From Aquificaceae bacterium (GTDB lineage: Bacteria > Aquificota > Aquificia > Aquificales > Aquificaceae), in assembly GCA_027049085.1 (NCBI GenBank), contig JALTVH010000100.1:1-22602 (forward strand): a stretch of 22,602 nucleotides of DNA. The letters are read 5' to 3'. The notes under the pieces were generated by a model. The model worked only from the letters and a program-made list of their open reading frames with translations, had not been told where the DNA came from and made no database searches. Of this stretch, positions 1-7,689 are shown piece after piece; the stretch's first letter is position 1, and every line of letters starts with the position of its first letter. A program made the position numbers and the translations under genes.

Positions 1-2
1 AT

Positions 3-332
3 CGGAGTGTAACAGACCTAATAAGCCTCTTTGGAAGGGGCACTTTTGCCCTTGTTTCGGCTGGAAATATGACCCAGACCACCCTTTTCCTCGGAGGTGG
101 CTTAAGATTCTGGTTTCTGAGTAATTTCTCAGGGCTGTACCTTGGTCCTGCCGGAGGGCTATTGATAGTTCCTTCAAATACCTACTTTGTTGTGGGGGGA
201 GAAGTAGGATACAGATTATACCTCGGTGAGAGATTCGCCCTATCTTTTGGAGGGGGTCCTGATCTCAGACTGGGCAGTGGACCCTCGGTATTGAGCGTTG
301 GTAGCTATGTATCTCTCGGTTATGCCTTTTGA
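3..332 (+). CDS. outer-membrane beta-barrel protein, 3' end only
   Basis: The frame is open from the left edge, so the gene starts outside the window and about 110 C-terminal residues are visible. An ATG at 69 is in frame, but the open codons before it have the same character, so I treat it as internal. The visible part has alternating polar and hydrophobic strands, many Gly, Tyr and Phe, short turns, and ends in Tyr-Ala-Phe. A C-terminal Phe is the usual signal for insertion of outer-membrane barrels by BamA. It resembles small OmpA/OmpW-like or porin-like barrels, but no family can be named. The stop is 12 bases before trxB, so the two may be cotranscribed, with the trxB ribosome binding site overlapping this stop. 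Confidence 0.6.
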   Translation, partial: RSVTDLISLFGRGTFALVSAGNMTQTTLFLGGGLRFWFLSNFSGLYLGPAGGLLIVPSNTYFVVGGEVGYRLYLGERFALSFGGGPDLRLGSGPSVLSVGSYVSLGYAF

Positions 333-344
333 GGAGGTTATCTG

Positions 345-1322
345 ATGGCACTTGAGTTTGGACTGGGCTACCAGCCCCAGGAAATCTACGATGTGATCAT
401 TATAGGGGCTGGTCCTGCGGGAACTACCGCTGCAATCTACACAGCAAGGGGCGGTCTGAAGACCGTTGTCCTCTACAGGGCAGAGAGCGACGGTGCCCTT
501 GGAGTTACCCAGAAGATTGAAAATTATCCAGGGGTGAAAGGTCCGATATCGGGATACGAGCTTCTGACCATTATGAGGGAGCAGGCAAAAAGCTTTGGGG
601 CTGAGTTTGTGAGGGGAAAGGTGATAGCAACCGATTTTTCCGGTGATGTGAAGAAGGTCTTTACCATAGACGGGAGGGAGTTCAGCGGTAAAACCGTTAT
701 CGTCGCTTCTGGTGCGATGGAGAGGACCAACAAGTTTAAAGGAGAGGATGAGTTCCTCGGCAGGGGAGTTTCCTACTGCGGTGTTTGCGATGCAGCATTT
801 TTCAAGGACCAGCCAGTTGCTGTTGTGGGCGATGATGACTATGCTTTAGAGGAGGCTGAGTTTATCTCTCGTTTCGTGAGCAGACTGTACTTTCTTGTCC
901 CGGGTTCAAAGATAAAGGCAAGGGAAGAGCTTGTTAAGGAGCTTGAGGAAAAGGGAAATGTAGAGATTTTAAGGAGACACCGAGTCATTGAAATCAAAGG
1001 TGACAAGACCGTTGAGGCTGTCAGAGTGAAGGATGTAGAGGCAGGGGAGGAGAAGGACCTTGCTGTCAACGGTGTTTTTATATTCCTTGGCGGAACAAAG
1101 CCCTCTGTTGACTTTCTTATGGGACAGGTGGAGATGACGGGCGATCACTGTATAGTGGTTAACGAGGAGATGATGACTTCAGTTCCCGGTGTCTTTGCGG
1201 CGGGTGATGTTCTGTGCACAAGCATAAAGCAGGCGGTTATTGCCGCCGCAGATGGCTGCAAAGCAGCCCTTGCTGTTGATAAATTTTTAAGCGGAAAGGC
1301 GAAGATCACCTCCCAGTGGTGA
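345..1322 (+). CDS. trxB: thioredoxin-reductase-like flavoprotein lacking NADPH motifs
   Basis: 325 aa, the usual length of low-molecular-weight thioredoxin reductase. FAD-binding GAGPAG is at 21-26, ENYPG at 59-63, the redox pair Cys145-Gly-Val-Cys148-Asp in the usual place, and the second FAD motif FAAGDV at 284-289. The FAD and dithiol halves are therefore normal. The pyridine-nucleotide domain is not: the usual GGGDSA is replaced by Gly162-Asp-Asp-Asp-Tyr-Ala, and the HRRxxxR motif that holds the NADPH 2'-phosphate is absent (LVPGSKIKAREEL at 184-196). Known ferredoxin- or otherwise NADPH-independent thioredoxin reductases (FFTR, DTR types) lack the same motifs. A different electron donor is thus likely but unproven. 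GAGGAGG at 331-337 gives a clear ribosome binding site 7 bases before ATG. No thioredoxin gene is in the window. The 3' end faces the por operon. Confidence 0.85.
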   Translation: MALEFGLGYQPQEIYDVIIIGAGPAGTTAAIYTARGGLKTVVLYRAESDGALGVTQKIENYPGVKGPISGYELLTIMREQAKSFGAEFVRGKVIATDFSGDVKKVFTIDGREFSGKTVIVASGAMERTNKFKGEDEFLGRGVSYCGVCDAAFFKDQPVAVVGDDDYALEEAEFISRFVSRLYFLVPGSKIKAREELVKELEEKGNVEILRRHRVIEIKGDKTVEAVRVKDVEAGEEKDLAVNGVFIFLGGTKPSVDFLMGQVEMTGDHCIVVNEEMMTSVPGVFAAGDVLCTSIKQAVIAAADGCKAALAVDKFLSGKAKITSQW

Positions 1323-1327
1323 TCTTC
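1301..1327. terminator. bidirectional hairpin spanning two convergent stop codons
   Basis: GAAGATCACC (1301-1310) and GGTGATCTTC (1318-1327) form a perfect 10-bp stem with a 7-base loop. The trxB stop codon (1320-1322) and the first two bases of the porG stop codon (1326-1328, minus strand) lie in the right arm. Neither side has a long T-run, though a T-rich stretch follows on the minus strand (about 1280-1290). Position and symmetry suggest a shared terminator or 3'-end stabiliser for both transcripts. Confidence 0.55.
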
Positions 1328-2042
1328 AGACCTTTGCTACCTCCTGCGGGCTCGGGAGCCAGGGCTCCATCCCCTGCTGAACAGCCCACTCTTTGCCAAG
1401 GTCGTAAGAAGCCTTTGCTGTTGCGATGTTTTTCTCTATCAGCTCCAGCTTTTTCTTGAATTTTCTCTCAATTGCTGAGTCAAGGGACATGGTACCGCCT
1501 GAAGCAACGAACTTCTTAAGGAACCTTGCCTTTATTCCCTCTTCAATGGCATCCATGCCGACGATCTGGGTAATTCCGAAGAAGGCTCCCAGCATGGCCA
1601 TATTGGTTGAGAGCTCTGTTCCTGCATGGTCAAGGGCGAACTTGGTTGCCGAGAAGTTAAAGACCTTGACGCCCAGCGATTCAAGGTATTCGTGGTCCCT
1701 CTCTGTGAGAAGGTCTTCCTCGGTGTTTATGATTATGAGCCCGTTTTTCTTGATGCCGGAGTAAAAGGGCATTGTGTAGGATTTGCCCATTGTGATGACC
1801 TGGGAGTGGAAGACCATTATGACGTCAGGGTAAACGACCTCGCCCCTGTCGTATATAGGCTCAATGCCAATTCTTACATAACTCTCTGCTGGTGCCATCC
1901 TCTTCTCAGCACCGAAGAAAGGATTGGAGACCGCATGGTATCCTGCGTAGTCTGCAGCGGTTGCCATGATGTGGGCTGCGGTAACCGCACCCTGGCCGCC
2001 TATGGCGGGCATCCTGACGTTTATCCTTCTCCTTTTTGTCAT
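1326..2042 (-). CDS. porG: 2-oxoacid:ferredoxin oxidoreductase gamma subunit
   Basis: 238 aa. The N-terminal GIGGQG-type motif (Ile14-Gly-Gly-Gln-Gly18) and NPFFGAEKR at about 40-48 are hallmarks of the gamma domain, which binds CoA together with the alpha subunit. The length fits the family, with a lysine-rich helical C-terminus. It is the last gene of the operon. Its ATG overlaps the porB stop as ATGA, and GAGGAGGG sits 8 bases upstream, so translation is coupled to porB. The enzyme makes pyruvate from acetyl-CoA and CO2 (or 2-oxoglutarate from succinyl-CoA) using reduced ferredoxin, in the cytoplasm. The symbol follows the Hydrogenobacter porEDABG nomenclature; the sequence does not separate Por from the related five-subunit For enzyme. 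Confidence 0.88.
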   Translation of the reverse strand: MTKRRRINVRMPAIGGQGAVTAAHIMATAADYAGYHAVSNPFFGAEKRMAPAESYVRIGIEPIYDRGEVVYPDVIMVFHSQVITMGKSYTMPFYSGIKKNGLIIINTEEDLLTERDHEYLESLGVKVFNFSATKFALDHAGTELSTNMAMLGAFFGITQIVGMDAIEEGIKARFLKKFVASGGTMSLDSAIERKFKKKLELIEKNIATAKASYDLGKEWAVQQGMEPWLPSPQEVAKV

Positions 2043-2899
2043 ATCAGTCCCTCCTCTTTCCTGCGCTGGATCACTTCCTTTGCCTCGTCAGTCATGTATT
2101 CAAAGAACTTGAACCTCTCCTTGTCCGTTCGCCTCATCTCCTCAAGGCCGTCGTCTGAGTTGAGGCCTATCTCAAGTATACAGGGTGTATAGAGATGGAC
2201 GTAAGTCGGTCCCACTTCCCTTGCCACGTAAATTGCCTGCTTTATCACCTTTTCAACCTTCTTAGGTGAGGAAACGGTGAGCCTTGCAACGTAGTGGCAT
2301 CCCGAGTCAATGGCGATTTGCCATATTGGAACCTTATCCCACTGCTTTCCTTTGGGAGCCATTTTAAAAACGTGTCCCTTGACTGTAAGACCGCTCTCCT
2401 GTCCGCCTGTGTTGGCGTAAACCTCGTTGTCAAAGCAGATCGTGGTTATCTTTTCCTGTCTGAAGAAGGACTGGAGGGTGCAGTCAAGGCCTATGTCAAC
2501 CGTTGCACCGTCACCTGCAAGAACTATGACGTCCTTGACCTTGTCAGGGAACCTCCACTCAAGGGTCCTCTTGATGCCAGAAGCAATTGCGTTCTGGTTT
2601 CCGAAGAGGGAGTGGACCGTGTGGAGAGCTATGTGGGGGAAGACAAGGGATGTGCATCCCGTTGAATTTACGATGATCGTTTCCTCGGGGTTGGGGAGTG
2701 AAGCGAGTATATATCTGAAGGCTGCAGATTCCGGACAGCCCGCACAAAGAGAGTGTTCCTCAAGGAGCTCCTTTGCGTAGGGAAGGTCCATCACTCCCCT
2801 CTTGGGGTTACCCCAGGTTGCCTTTTCCTCAAGGTCAACGATTTCCTGGGGCATGAACTCTCTCAGGTCTTCGTTTATTTTGAAGATGTTAAATGACAT
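2039..2899 (-). CDS. porB: 2-oxoacid:ferredoxin oxidoreductase beta subunit (TPP-binding)
   Basis: 286 aa. Cys52-Ala-Gly-Cys55 begins the [4Fe-4S] site; Cys82 (in STGC) and Cys240 (in TPC) are the likely remaining ligands, as in other beta subunits. The thiamine diphosphate motif is intact: Gly129-Asp-Gly131 followed by Asn158 in NEVYANTGGQ. This subunit carries the cofactor that decarboxylates or carboxylates the 2-oxoacid and passes electrons to the cluster. A very good AGGAGGTGA precedes the ATG, and the start overlaps the 3' end of porA by 11 bases. The N-terminal ~45 residues before the first cysteine are longer than in classical archaeal PorB. Confidence 0.93.
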   Translation of the reverse strand: MSFNIFKINEDLREFMPQEIVDLEEKATWGNPKRGVMDLPYAKELLEEHSLCAGCPESAAFRYILASLPNPEETIIVNSTGCTSLVFPHIALHTVHSLFGNQNAIASGIKRTLEWRFPDKVKDVIVLAGDGATVDIGLDCTLQSFFRQEKITTICFDNEVYANTGGQESGLTVKGHVFKMAPKGKQWDKVPIWQIAIDSGCHYVARLTVSSPKKVEKVIKQAIYVAREVGPTYVHLYTPCILEIGLNSDDGLEEMRRTDKERFKFFEYMTDEAKEVIQRRKEEGLI

Positions 2900-4094
2900 G
2901 CTTCACCTCCTTTCCGAGGAACTGAAGAACTTCCTTAACTATGAACTCGGGAGGCATCGTCATTCCTCCCGCGACCCTTGGAGAACCGATAACAGGTATA
3001 TCAACGTTTCCATAGAGAGCTCTCCTGACTTCCCTCTCAAGCCATCCGATAACGTTGAACTCAGGCACGAAGATGTACTTGGCACCCTGAACTGCCTGAA
3101 GGAGTTCCTGATAGGGGAAGGGTCTGATCGTTTTGATCCTCACAACCCTTGCCTTTATGCCTTCGTCGTGGATCATGATCTGGGTAGCTTCCTTTGCCTG
3201 AGCTGCTGCAGTTCCGGAGGCAACAAATACAACCTCTCCCTCAGGATCGCCGAACTCCTCTATGAGACCTCTGAGATAATGCTTTGCGTAAGGTCTTGAC
3301 CTCTCAATCGCTGCTCTGACCTCATACTGCCAGCTTGTGTGGGCTGCGTAAGAGATGTAGTTGGATTTCATCACATAGGGGTCTCTGAGGAACCTTCCGG
3401 GGGACATCTCCATGTCAATTGGAACCATGGGAGATTTGTAGGGATTGTAAGGTGGGAGTGCAATGTCATCGGGTGGAAGGTTCACCGCTTCCCTTGTGTG
3501 TGATATGAAGAAACCGTCTATTGCAGTTATTAGTGGAACGTGGACGTCGGGCTGTTCGGCAACAACGAATCCTGCAATGATCATATCAAAGAGTTCCTGA
3601 GCATTCTCAGCGTGCCAGATCATGCATCCTGTATCAAGGAGAAAGGAGATCTCAAGGTTGTCGGGCTGGATTGAGAGAGGTGTATTTACTCCCCTTGCCA
3701 TGAGAACGAGCTGAATGGGTAGCCTTGATCCTGCCCACATGGGGAAGTTCTCCATAGCCCTTAGGGTTCCGGGTCCGGATGTGGTGGTAACCGTTCTGGC
3801 GCCTGCCATTGAACAGCCGGCAACTTCAGACATAACACCAAATTCCGACTCACCTCTGAAGTAAACGCCCACATAACCCTCAACCCAGAGCTCGCCTATC
3901 ATGTGAGCAGCTTCCGACTGAGGAGTAATTGGGTAAGAAACCGAGGCATCAACCGATGAACGCTTTACCGCTTCCTTTACGACTTCCGATCCCGTCATGA
4001 ACTGCTTTTCTCTTGGTGCTTCAAAGAGCAGATATTCCGGCGAGACAACCCTCTGCCCCGCTCTATTGTATTGAACCTGCTGAGTTTTCTGCAT
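2889..4094 (-). CDS. porA: 2-oxoacid:ferredoxin oxidoreductase alpha subunit
   Basis: 401 aa. The pyrimidine-binding domain shows YPITPQSE at 54-61, the glutamate-rich GESEFG around 81-86, TSGPG at 105-109 and DGFFISHT at 193-200. The C-terminal third (about 290-400) is the second transketolase-like domain. The DGF..SHT stretch resembles pyruvate-type more than 2-oxoglutarate-type alpha subunits, so pyruvate is my first choice of substrate. The five-subunit 2-oxoglutarate enzyme of Hydrogenobacter is a close paralogue, so this is only moderate evidence. AGGAGG lies 6 bases before the ATG, and the gap to porD is 12 bases. With porB, porG, porD and porE it forms the CO2-fixing enzyme of the reductive TCA cycle. 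Confidence 0.92.
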   Translation of the reverse strand: MQKTQQVQYNRAGQRVVSPEYLLFEAPREKQFMTGSEVVKEAVKRSSVDASVSYPITPQSEAAHMIGELWVEGYVGVYFRGESEFGVMSEVAGCSMAGARTVTTTSGPGTLRAMENFPMWAGSRLPIQLVLMARGVNTPLSIQPDNLEISFLLDTGCMIWHAENAQELFDMIIAGFVVAEQPDVHVPLITAIDGFFISHTREAVNLPPDDIALPPYNPYKSPMVPIDMEMSPGRFLRDPYVMKSNYISYAAHTSWQYEVRAAIERSRPYAKHYLRGLIEEFGDPEGEVVFVASGTAAAQAKEATQIMIHDEGIKARVVRIKTIRPFPYQELLQAVQGAKYIFVPEFNVIGWLEREVRRALYGNVDIPVIGSPRVAGGMTMPPEFIVKEVLQFLGKEVKHVI

Positions 4095-4106
4095 GACTAA
4101 CCTCCT

Positions 4107-4676
4107 TTACCTGCCAAGCTCCCTTTTAACTTCCTCGATCACTCTAATAAATTTTTCTAACTCTTCGGTGTGCTGGTCTCTGAGGGTGATCATCGCATCC
4201 TCGTGACCAGCGTTACCACAAAGGGCTATGGTGAAGCAGTCCGTTTCAGCCCTGATGATCTTCAGGGCAACGTTGGCGTAGTGGCAGTGCACACCCACAA
4301 AAATGCACGCCTTAATGTTGTTATGCCAGATCGTCAGGTTGGGGTGGTTGGGATTAATTTCCTTTTCGGGATCAATCTTTGGATACTTGGGCCTGTAGTC
4401 GTACATTGGGATTATCTTTGCACCCAGAGTTTCCGCTATCCTTCTGACCAGCTTTGCCTTTTCCTTTGCCTCTTCATTCCAGGCGTAAAGGACCTGGGGT
4501 CCAGGAAAGATAGTGGGGTTTTCTCGGGTGAGCATCGCCTTTGCCGCTTCTCTCATGGCGATCTCTTCATCAACTATCTCGTCAAACATAAGTGCCTTAC
4601 CCGGAGGTGGGTTGAGTATGCTGTCGTACATTGCAACCGGGTAAGGGGAATAAGAAGAGGGACCGAGTTTTGCCAT
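4107..4676 (-). CDS. porD: accessory subunit of five-subunit 2-oxoacid:ferredoxin oxidoreductase
   Basis: 189 aa, no signal peptide or membrane segment. It holds the position of the extra subunit between the ferredoxin-like porE and porA in the Hydrogenobacter-type five-subunit cluster. It has no CxxCxxC cluster motif; the three cysteines (Cys124, Cys131 and Cys147 by my count) are scattered. The body (about 55-180) reads as an alternating alpha/beta domain, with a PGPQ stretch and a hydrophobic strand near Phe-Val-Gly-Val-His-Cys-His. This loosely recalls the CO dehydrogenase/acetyl-CoA synthase epsilon-subunit fold, but that resemblance is my impression, not a tested match. Ribosome binding site GGAGG is 6 bases before ATG. 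The role in the complex is unknown to me; classical four-subunit PORs lack it. Confidence 0.7.
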   Translation of the reverse strand: MAKLGPSSYSPYPVAMYDSILNPPPGKALMFDEIVDEEIAMREAAKAMLTRENPTIFPGPQVLYAWNEEAKEKAKLVRRIAETLGAKIIPMYDYRPKYPKIDPEKEINPNHPNLTIWHNNIKACIFVGVHCHYANVALKIIRAETDCFTIALCGNAGHEDAMITLRDQHTEELEKFIRVIEEVKRELGR

Positions 4677-4696
4677 TTTATACCTCCGGCAGATTG

Positions 4697-4936
4697 TTAC
4701 CTGACGCCTGCAACGTCTCTATTTTCTGCATATACCATCTCAATGGAATCTCTCTTGAGAAGGTTTGAACAGACATACACGCATAGGGCACACCCTTTGC
4801 ATCTCTCTGTCATAACGTAGGCGTGATGGGATTCATCTGTGTACATAAGGGTGTTCGGTTCCGGACAGAAGAGGGTGCACTGTTTGCAGTTGTATTTGGT
4901 GCATTCGTCGCGGATAACCTGGGCGACATAATACAT
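4697..4936 (-). CDS. porE: delta-type ferredoxin subunit, 2[4Fe-4S]
   Basis: 79 aa. Two cysteine groups are visible: Cys12-x4-Cys17-x2-Cys20-x3-Cys24-Pro and Cys46-x2-Cys49-x2-Cys52-x3-Cys56. This is the pattern of bacterial-type two-cluster ferredoxin domains such as PorD of other organisms. It should carry electrons between external ferredoxin and the TPP/cluster site of porB. Two oddities: the first spacing is x4 rather than x2, and the last cysteine is followed by Ser instead of Pro. It is the first gene of the operon. CGAGGAGG lies about 10 bases before ATG, and a promoter-like sequence lies 35-60 bases upstream. The gap to porD is 20 bases. Confidence 0.82.
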   Translation of the reverse strand: MYYVAQVIRDECTKYNCKQCTLFCPEPNTLMYTDESHHAYVMTERCKGCALCVYVCSNLLKRDSIEMVYAENRDVAGVR

Positions 4937-4969
4937 TCTCCAGCCTCCTCGTCATAGGGTTGTGATAAA

Positions 4970-4998
4970 AATATAAGAAAAACCTAATATGAAAACAA
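4970..4998 (-). promoter_or_regulatory. candidate sigma70-type promoter of the por operon
   Basis: On the minus strand, TTGTTT (4998-4993) and TATATT (4975-4970) are separated by exactly 17 bases. The -10 matches consensus in 5 of 6 positions, the -35 in only 3 of 6. It lies about 35 bases before the porE start, in the only intergenic space of the operon. Confidence 0.45.
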
Positions 4999-5024
4999 GC
5001 CCAAGGCTTATGATATAGCTTAGC

Positions 5025-6065
5025 ATGGACAGGCTCTATAGCTGGCTTACTCTGAGGTCTGTAAGGGGCCTCGGAGAAAAAAGTATAAAGGTTTTATATG
5101 AGAAGTTAGGCTCTGCAGAAAAGATACTGGGTGCCGATCTCCCCTCACTGAGCGACGCTGTAGGAAAAACCAAAGCCTACGCGATCCTCAAGAGAAAAGG
5201 AGTTGACAGGAAAGGTATTGAAAAGGTCATTGACACAGTTGAGAAAGAAGGTCTTGGCTACCTGACCATTGAGGACCCCCAGTATCCATCTCCCCTTTTA
5301 GACCTTCAGGATCCTCCGCCCGTCATCTTTTTCAGGGGAGAGTTGCGGGAGATGACCCTTGCGGGTGTCGTGGGAACAAGAAATCCCACGTCTTATACGG
5401 AACTCTTTGTAGAGGAGATCGTTCGTGACCTTGTTGAAGAAGGCTTTGGGATAGTCTCTGGTGGTGCAGTGGGCGTTGATACTAAAGCCCACGAGAGCTC
5501 CCTTGAGAGGGGTTCCTTTACCCTCTGCGTTCTCGGTTATGGGATCCTCCGCGCAAGGTATTACCTGATGGACAAGATCGTTCAGGGTGGTGGGTGTGTT
5601 ATGTCTGAGTTTCTTCCTTATGAAAGGGGCGACCGCTTTACCTTCCCCAAGAGGAACAGGATTATAGCGGTAATGTCATCCTTTGTTGTGATCCCGGAAG
5701 CGGGTTCAAGAAGTGGCTCTCTTATCACTGCGCGAATTGCTCACAAGTACGGTAGGAAAGTCTTTGTGCATATAGGCATAGGGAGGTCTTCCAACTGGGA
5801 CGGGTGCTATGAGCTTCTTAAGGAAGGGAAGGCAGAGATCTTCAAGTCAGCAGGAGACATCACAGGCCATCACCAAAAGCAGAAGGTTCAGCAGGAGGAA
5901 CCGGAGGAAATGGATCCCCTACTTGAGTTCCTTGAATCTCCCAGAACCTTTGAGGAAATAGCGGAATTCCTTTCCCTTCCTGAGAGTGAGGTGCTTTCCC
6001 TTCTCACGAACTTTGAGCTTGAGGGAAAGATAAAAAGGATGGGTGCCATGTTTATAGCTGGCTGA
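5025..6065 (+). CDS. dprA: DNA-processing protein DprA
   Basis: 346 aa. The N-terminal helix-hairpin-helix/SAM-like part is at about 1-75. The Rossmann core has GTRNP at 117-121, SGGAVGVDTKAHE at 145-157, FPKRNRIIA at 207-215 and EAGSRSGSLITA at 225-236, all diagnostic of DprA/Smf. A C-terminal winged-helix domain (about 290-346) follows a charged linker rich in Gln and Glu. DprA binds incoming single-stranded DNA in the cytoplasm and loads RecA during natural transformation. The pilT-pilC genes in the same window fit a competence context. No convincing Shine-Dalgarno sequence precedes the ATG; TATGAT at 5009-5014 is only 11 bases upstream, so a very short leader is possible. The downstream transporter starts 13 bases after the stop. 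Confidence 0.95.
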   Translation: MDRLYSWLTLRSVRGLGEKSIKVLYEKLGSAEKILGADLPSLSDAVGKTKAYAILKRKGVDRKGIEKVIDTVEKEGLGYLTIEDPQYPSPLLDLQDPPPVIFFRGELREMTLAGVVGTRNPTSYTELFVEEIVRDLVEEGFGIVSGGAVGVDTKAHESSLERGSFTLCVLGYGILRARYYLMDKIVQGGGCVMSEFLPYERGDRFTFPKRNRIIAVMSSFVVIPEAGSRSGSLITARIAHKYGRKVFVHIGIGRSSNWDGCYELLKEGKAEIFKSAGDITGHHQKQKVQQEEPEEMDPLLEFLESPRTFEEIAEFLSLPESEVLSLLTNFELEGKIKRMGAMFIAG

Positions 6066-6078
6066 TAGAATGTAACTG

Positions 6079-7689
6079 ATGGGTCAGTCAGTAAGCGTGG
6101 CACAGAGAAACAGTTATCTCGGCACCGGCCAGCTTGCGGTAAATACGGTTTTGGTAATAGCCGGTACCTTTATGGCAGTTCTTGATACAACGATCGTTGA
6201 TATAGCCCTTCCCAAGATGATGAGCCCTCTCAAGACTGACCTTTACGGTATTCAGTGGGTCGTTACAGCTTACATGATCGCAGCAGCGGTTGCGCTGCCA
6301 ATGCTTGAGTGGCTCGAGAAGCTTACAGGGCTAAAGCTAATGTACATCGTTGGTATAGCTCTATTCACTCTTTCAAGCTATATGTGCGGGATCTCAACGG
6401 AGCTGTATCAGATGATCCTATTCAGGTCCCTTCAGGGCTTTGCTGAAGCCCTAATAATGGTCTCTGCCCAGGCGATCCTCTTTACCATGTACCCCGAGGA
6501 GAAGAGGGGATTCGCAATGGGCTTATTTGGTATTGGTGTATCCTTTGCGCCTGCCGTCGGTCCTACTCTGGGTGGTTGGCTGACTGAGAATCTTGGCTGG
6601 AACTGGATATTCTTCATAAATGTTCCCATCGGGACCCTCCTGACTGTCTCCTCTATTTTCCTTCTGGTTGAGATGCCCTTTAGGAGGTCTCTCATGCCCT
6701 TTAACTTTATCTCCTTTCTGTTTATTTCTGTTGCAACGGTAAGCACTTTAATAGTGCTTTCAAAGGGTCAGCAATACGGCTGGTTCACCTCTAACATGAT
6801 CGTCTTTCTCACCGTTATAGCTTTAATCTCTTACGCCCTTTACTTCTTTTCCGACCTCTTCTCAAAAACTAAACTGATGGACCTTTCAATCTTTCGGTCA
6901 TCAGAATTTACTGTTGCTTTTCTGGTATTTCTCTTTGTACTTGGCTTTTCAATGTACGCCCTCTTTTATGCAATACCTCTTTATTTCCAGATCCTCAAGG
7001 ACCTGAGTACCTTCACAACAGGCATACTTCTCCTCCCTTTTGCCTTTTCAATCGCAGTTGCATCCGTTGTTGCTGGTGCCATGAGCGACAGGTGGAGCGT
7101 GGGCGGAACTATGTTCATAGCTGTTGTCTTTTATATGGGATCTGTTTTCTTTCTCCTGAGACACCTTGACTACTTCACTCCCAAGTGGAGTGCTTCCACC
7201 GACATAGTGATCATGGGCATTGGAATGGGCCTCTTCTTTGCACCCGTAACCATGCTTGCCCTCAGGGGAAGGGAAGAGAAGACGATCCTGATAATCAGCC
7301 TCCTTGACTACATAAGGTTTATAGGTGGGTCCTTTGGCACCGCTATAGCAACAAACGTCATAAAGGGAAACACTTCCTTTCACTACGATGAGATCTCTGC
7401 CCTTCAGTCCCTGAGCTACCATGAGGTAAGTACTTCCATAGAATCCCTAATTCCCCACTTTGCAGACCAGTCCTATCTCCTTGAGGAGGCACTCATTAAG
7501 TCTTACTACACCGTCGGTTTCCTTCAATCCAAGATGGCCCTGTCTTATGCCTTTCAGGATGTTTTTGTTTGGAGCGGGATCTTTGCTGTAGTTGGACTTG
7601 TCCCGATGATCATTCTCTTTAAGGGCTGGATTTATAATAGGAAGAAAGGTGATGGTACTCCTGATTCTGCTGTACCTGTTTCCAGTTAG
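6079..7689 (+). CDS. MFS transporter, DHA2 (EmrB/QacA) type, 14 TM
   Basis: 536 aa. About 14 hydrophobic segments run from residue 20 to 520. Typical DHA2 signatures are seen: LDTTIV at 35-40 (motif D1, with Asp36), Arg116 in FRSLQG, and the antiporter motif C, whose repeated glycines lie at 151-166. The family exports drugs, bile salts or other amphiphiles by proton antiport in the inner membrane; the substrate cannot be told. EmrB proteins usually pair with an EmrA membrane-fusion gene, and none is seen here. It follows dprA by 13 bases with a weak ribosome binding site, so coupling to dprA is likely. Its 3' end overlaps the next gene by 38 bases. Confidence 0.88.
   Translation: MGQSVSVAQRNSYLGTGQLAVNTVLVIAGTFMAVLDTTIVDIALPKMMSPLKTDLYGIQWVVTAYMIAAAVALPMLEWLEKLTGLKLMYIVGIALFTLSSYMCGISTELYQMILFRSLQGFAEALIMVSAQAILFTMYPEEKRGFAMGLFGIGVSFAPAVGPTLGGWLTENLGWNWIFFINVPIGTLLTVSSIFLLVEMPFRRSLMPFNFISFLFISVATVSTLIVLSKGQQYGWFTSNMIVFLTVIALISYALYFFSDLFSKTKLMDLSIFRSSEFTVAFLVFLFVLGFSMYALFYAIPLYFQILKDLSTFTTGILLLPFAFSIAVASVVAGAMSDRWSVGGTMFIAVVFYMGSVFFLLRHLDYFTPKWSASTDIVIMGIGMGLFFAPVTMLALRGREEKTILIISLLDYIRFIGGSFGTAIATNVIKGNTSFHYDEISALQSLSYHEVSTSIESLIPHFADQSYLLEEALIKSYYTVGFLQSKMALSYAFQDVFVWSGIFAVVGLVPMIILFKGWIYNRKKGDGTPDSAVPVSS

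Noticed and set aside
1626..2192. Long open frame on the plus strand opposite porG/porB (188 codons)
   Set aside because: It lies fully antisense to two genes with strong family motifs, spans their junction, has no ribosome binding site and reads as low-quality protein.
4170..4820. Open frame of 216 codons on the plus strand opposite porD/porE
   Set aside because: Antisense shadow of two well-supported genes; composition rich in His, Val and Arg with no recognisable domain.
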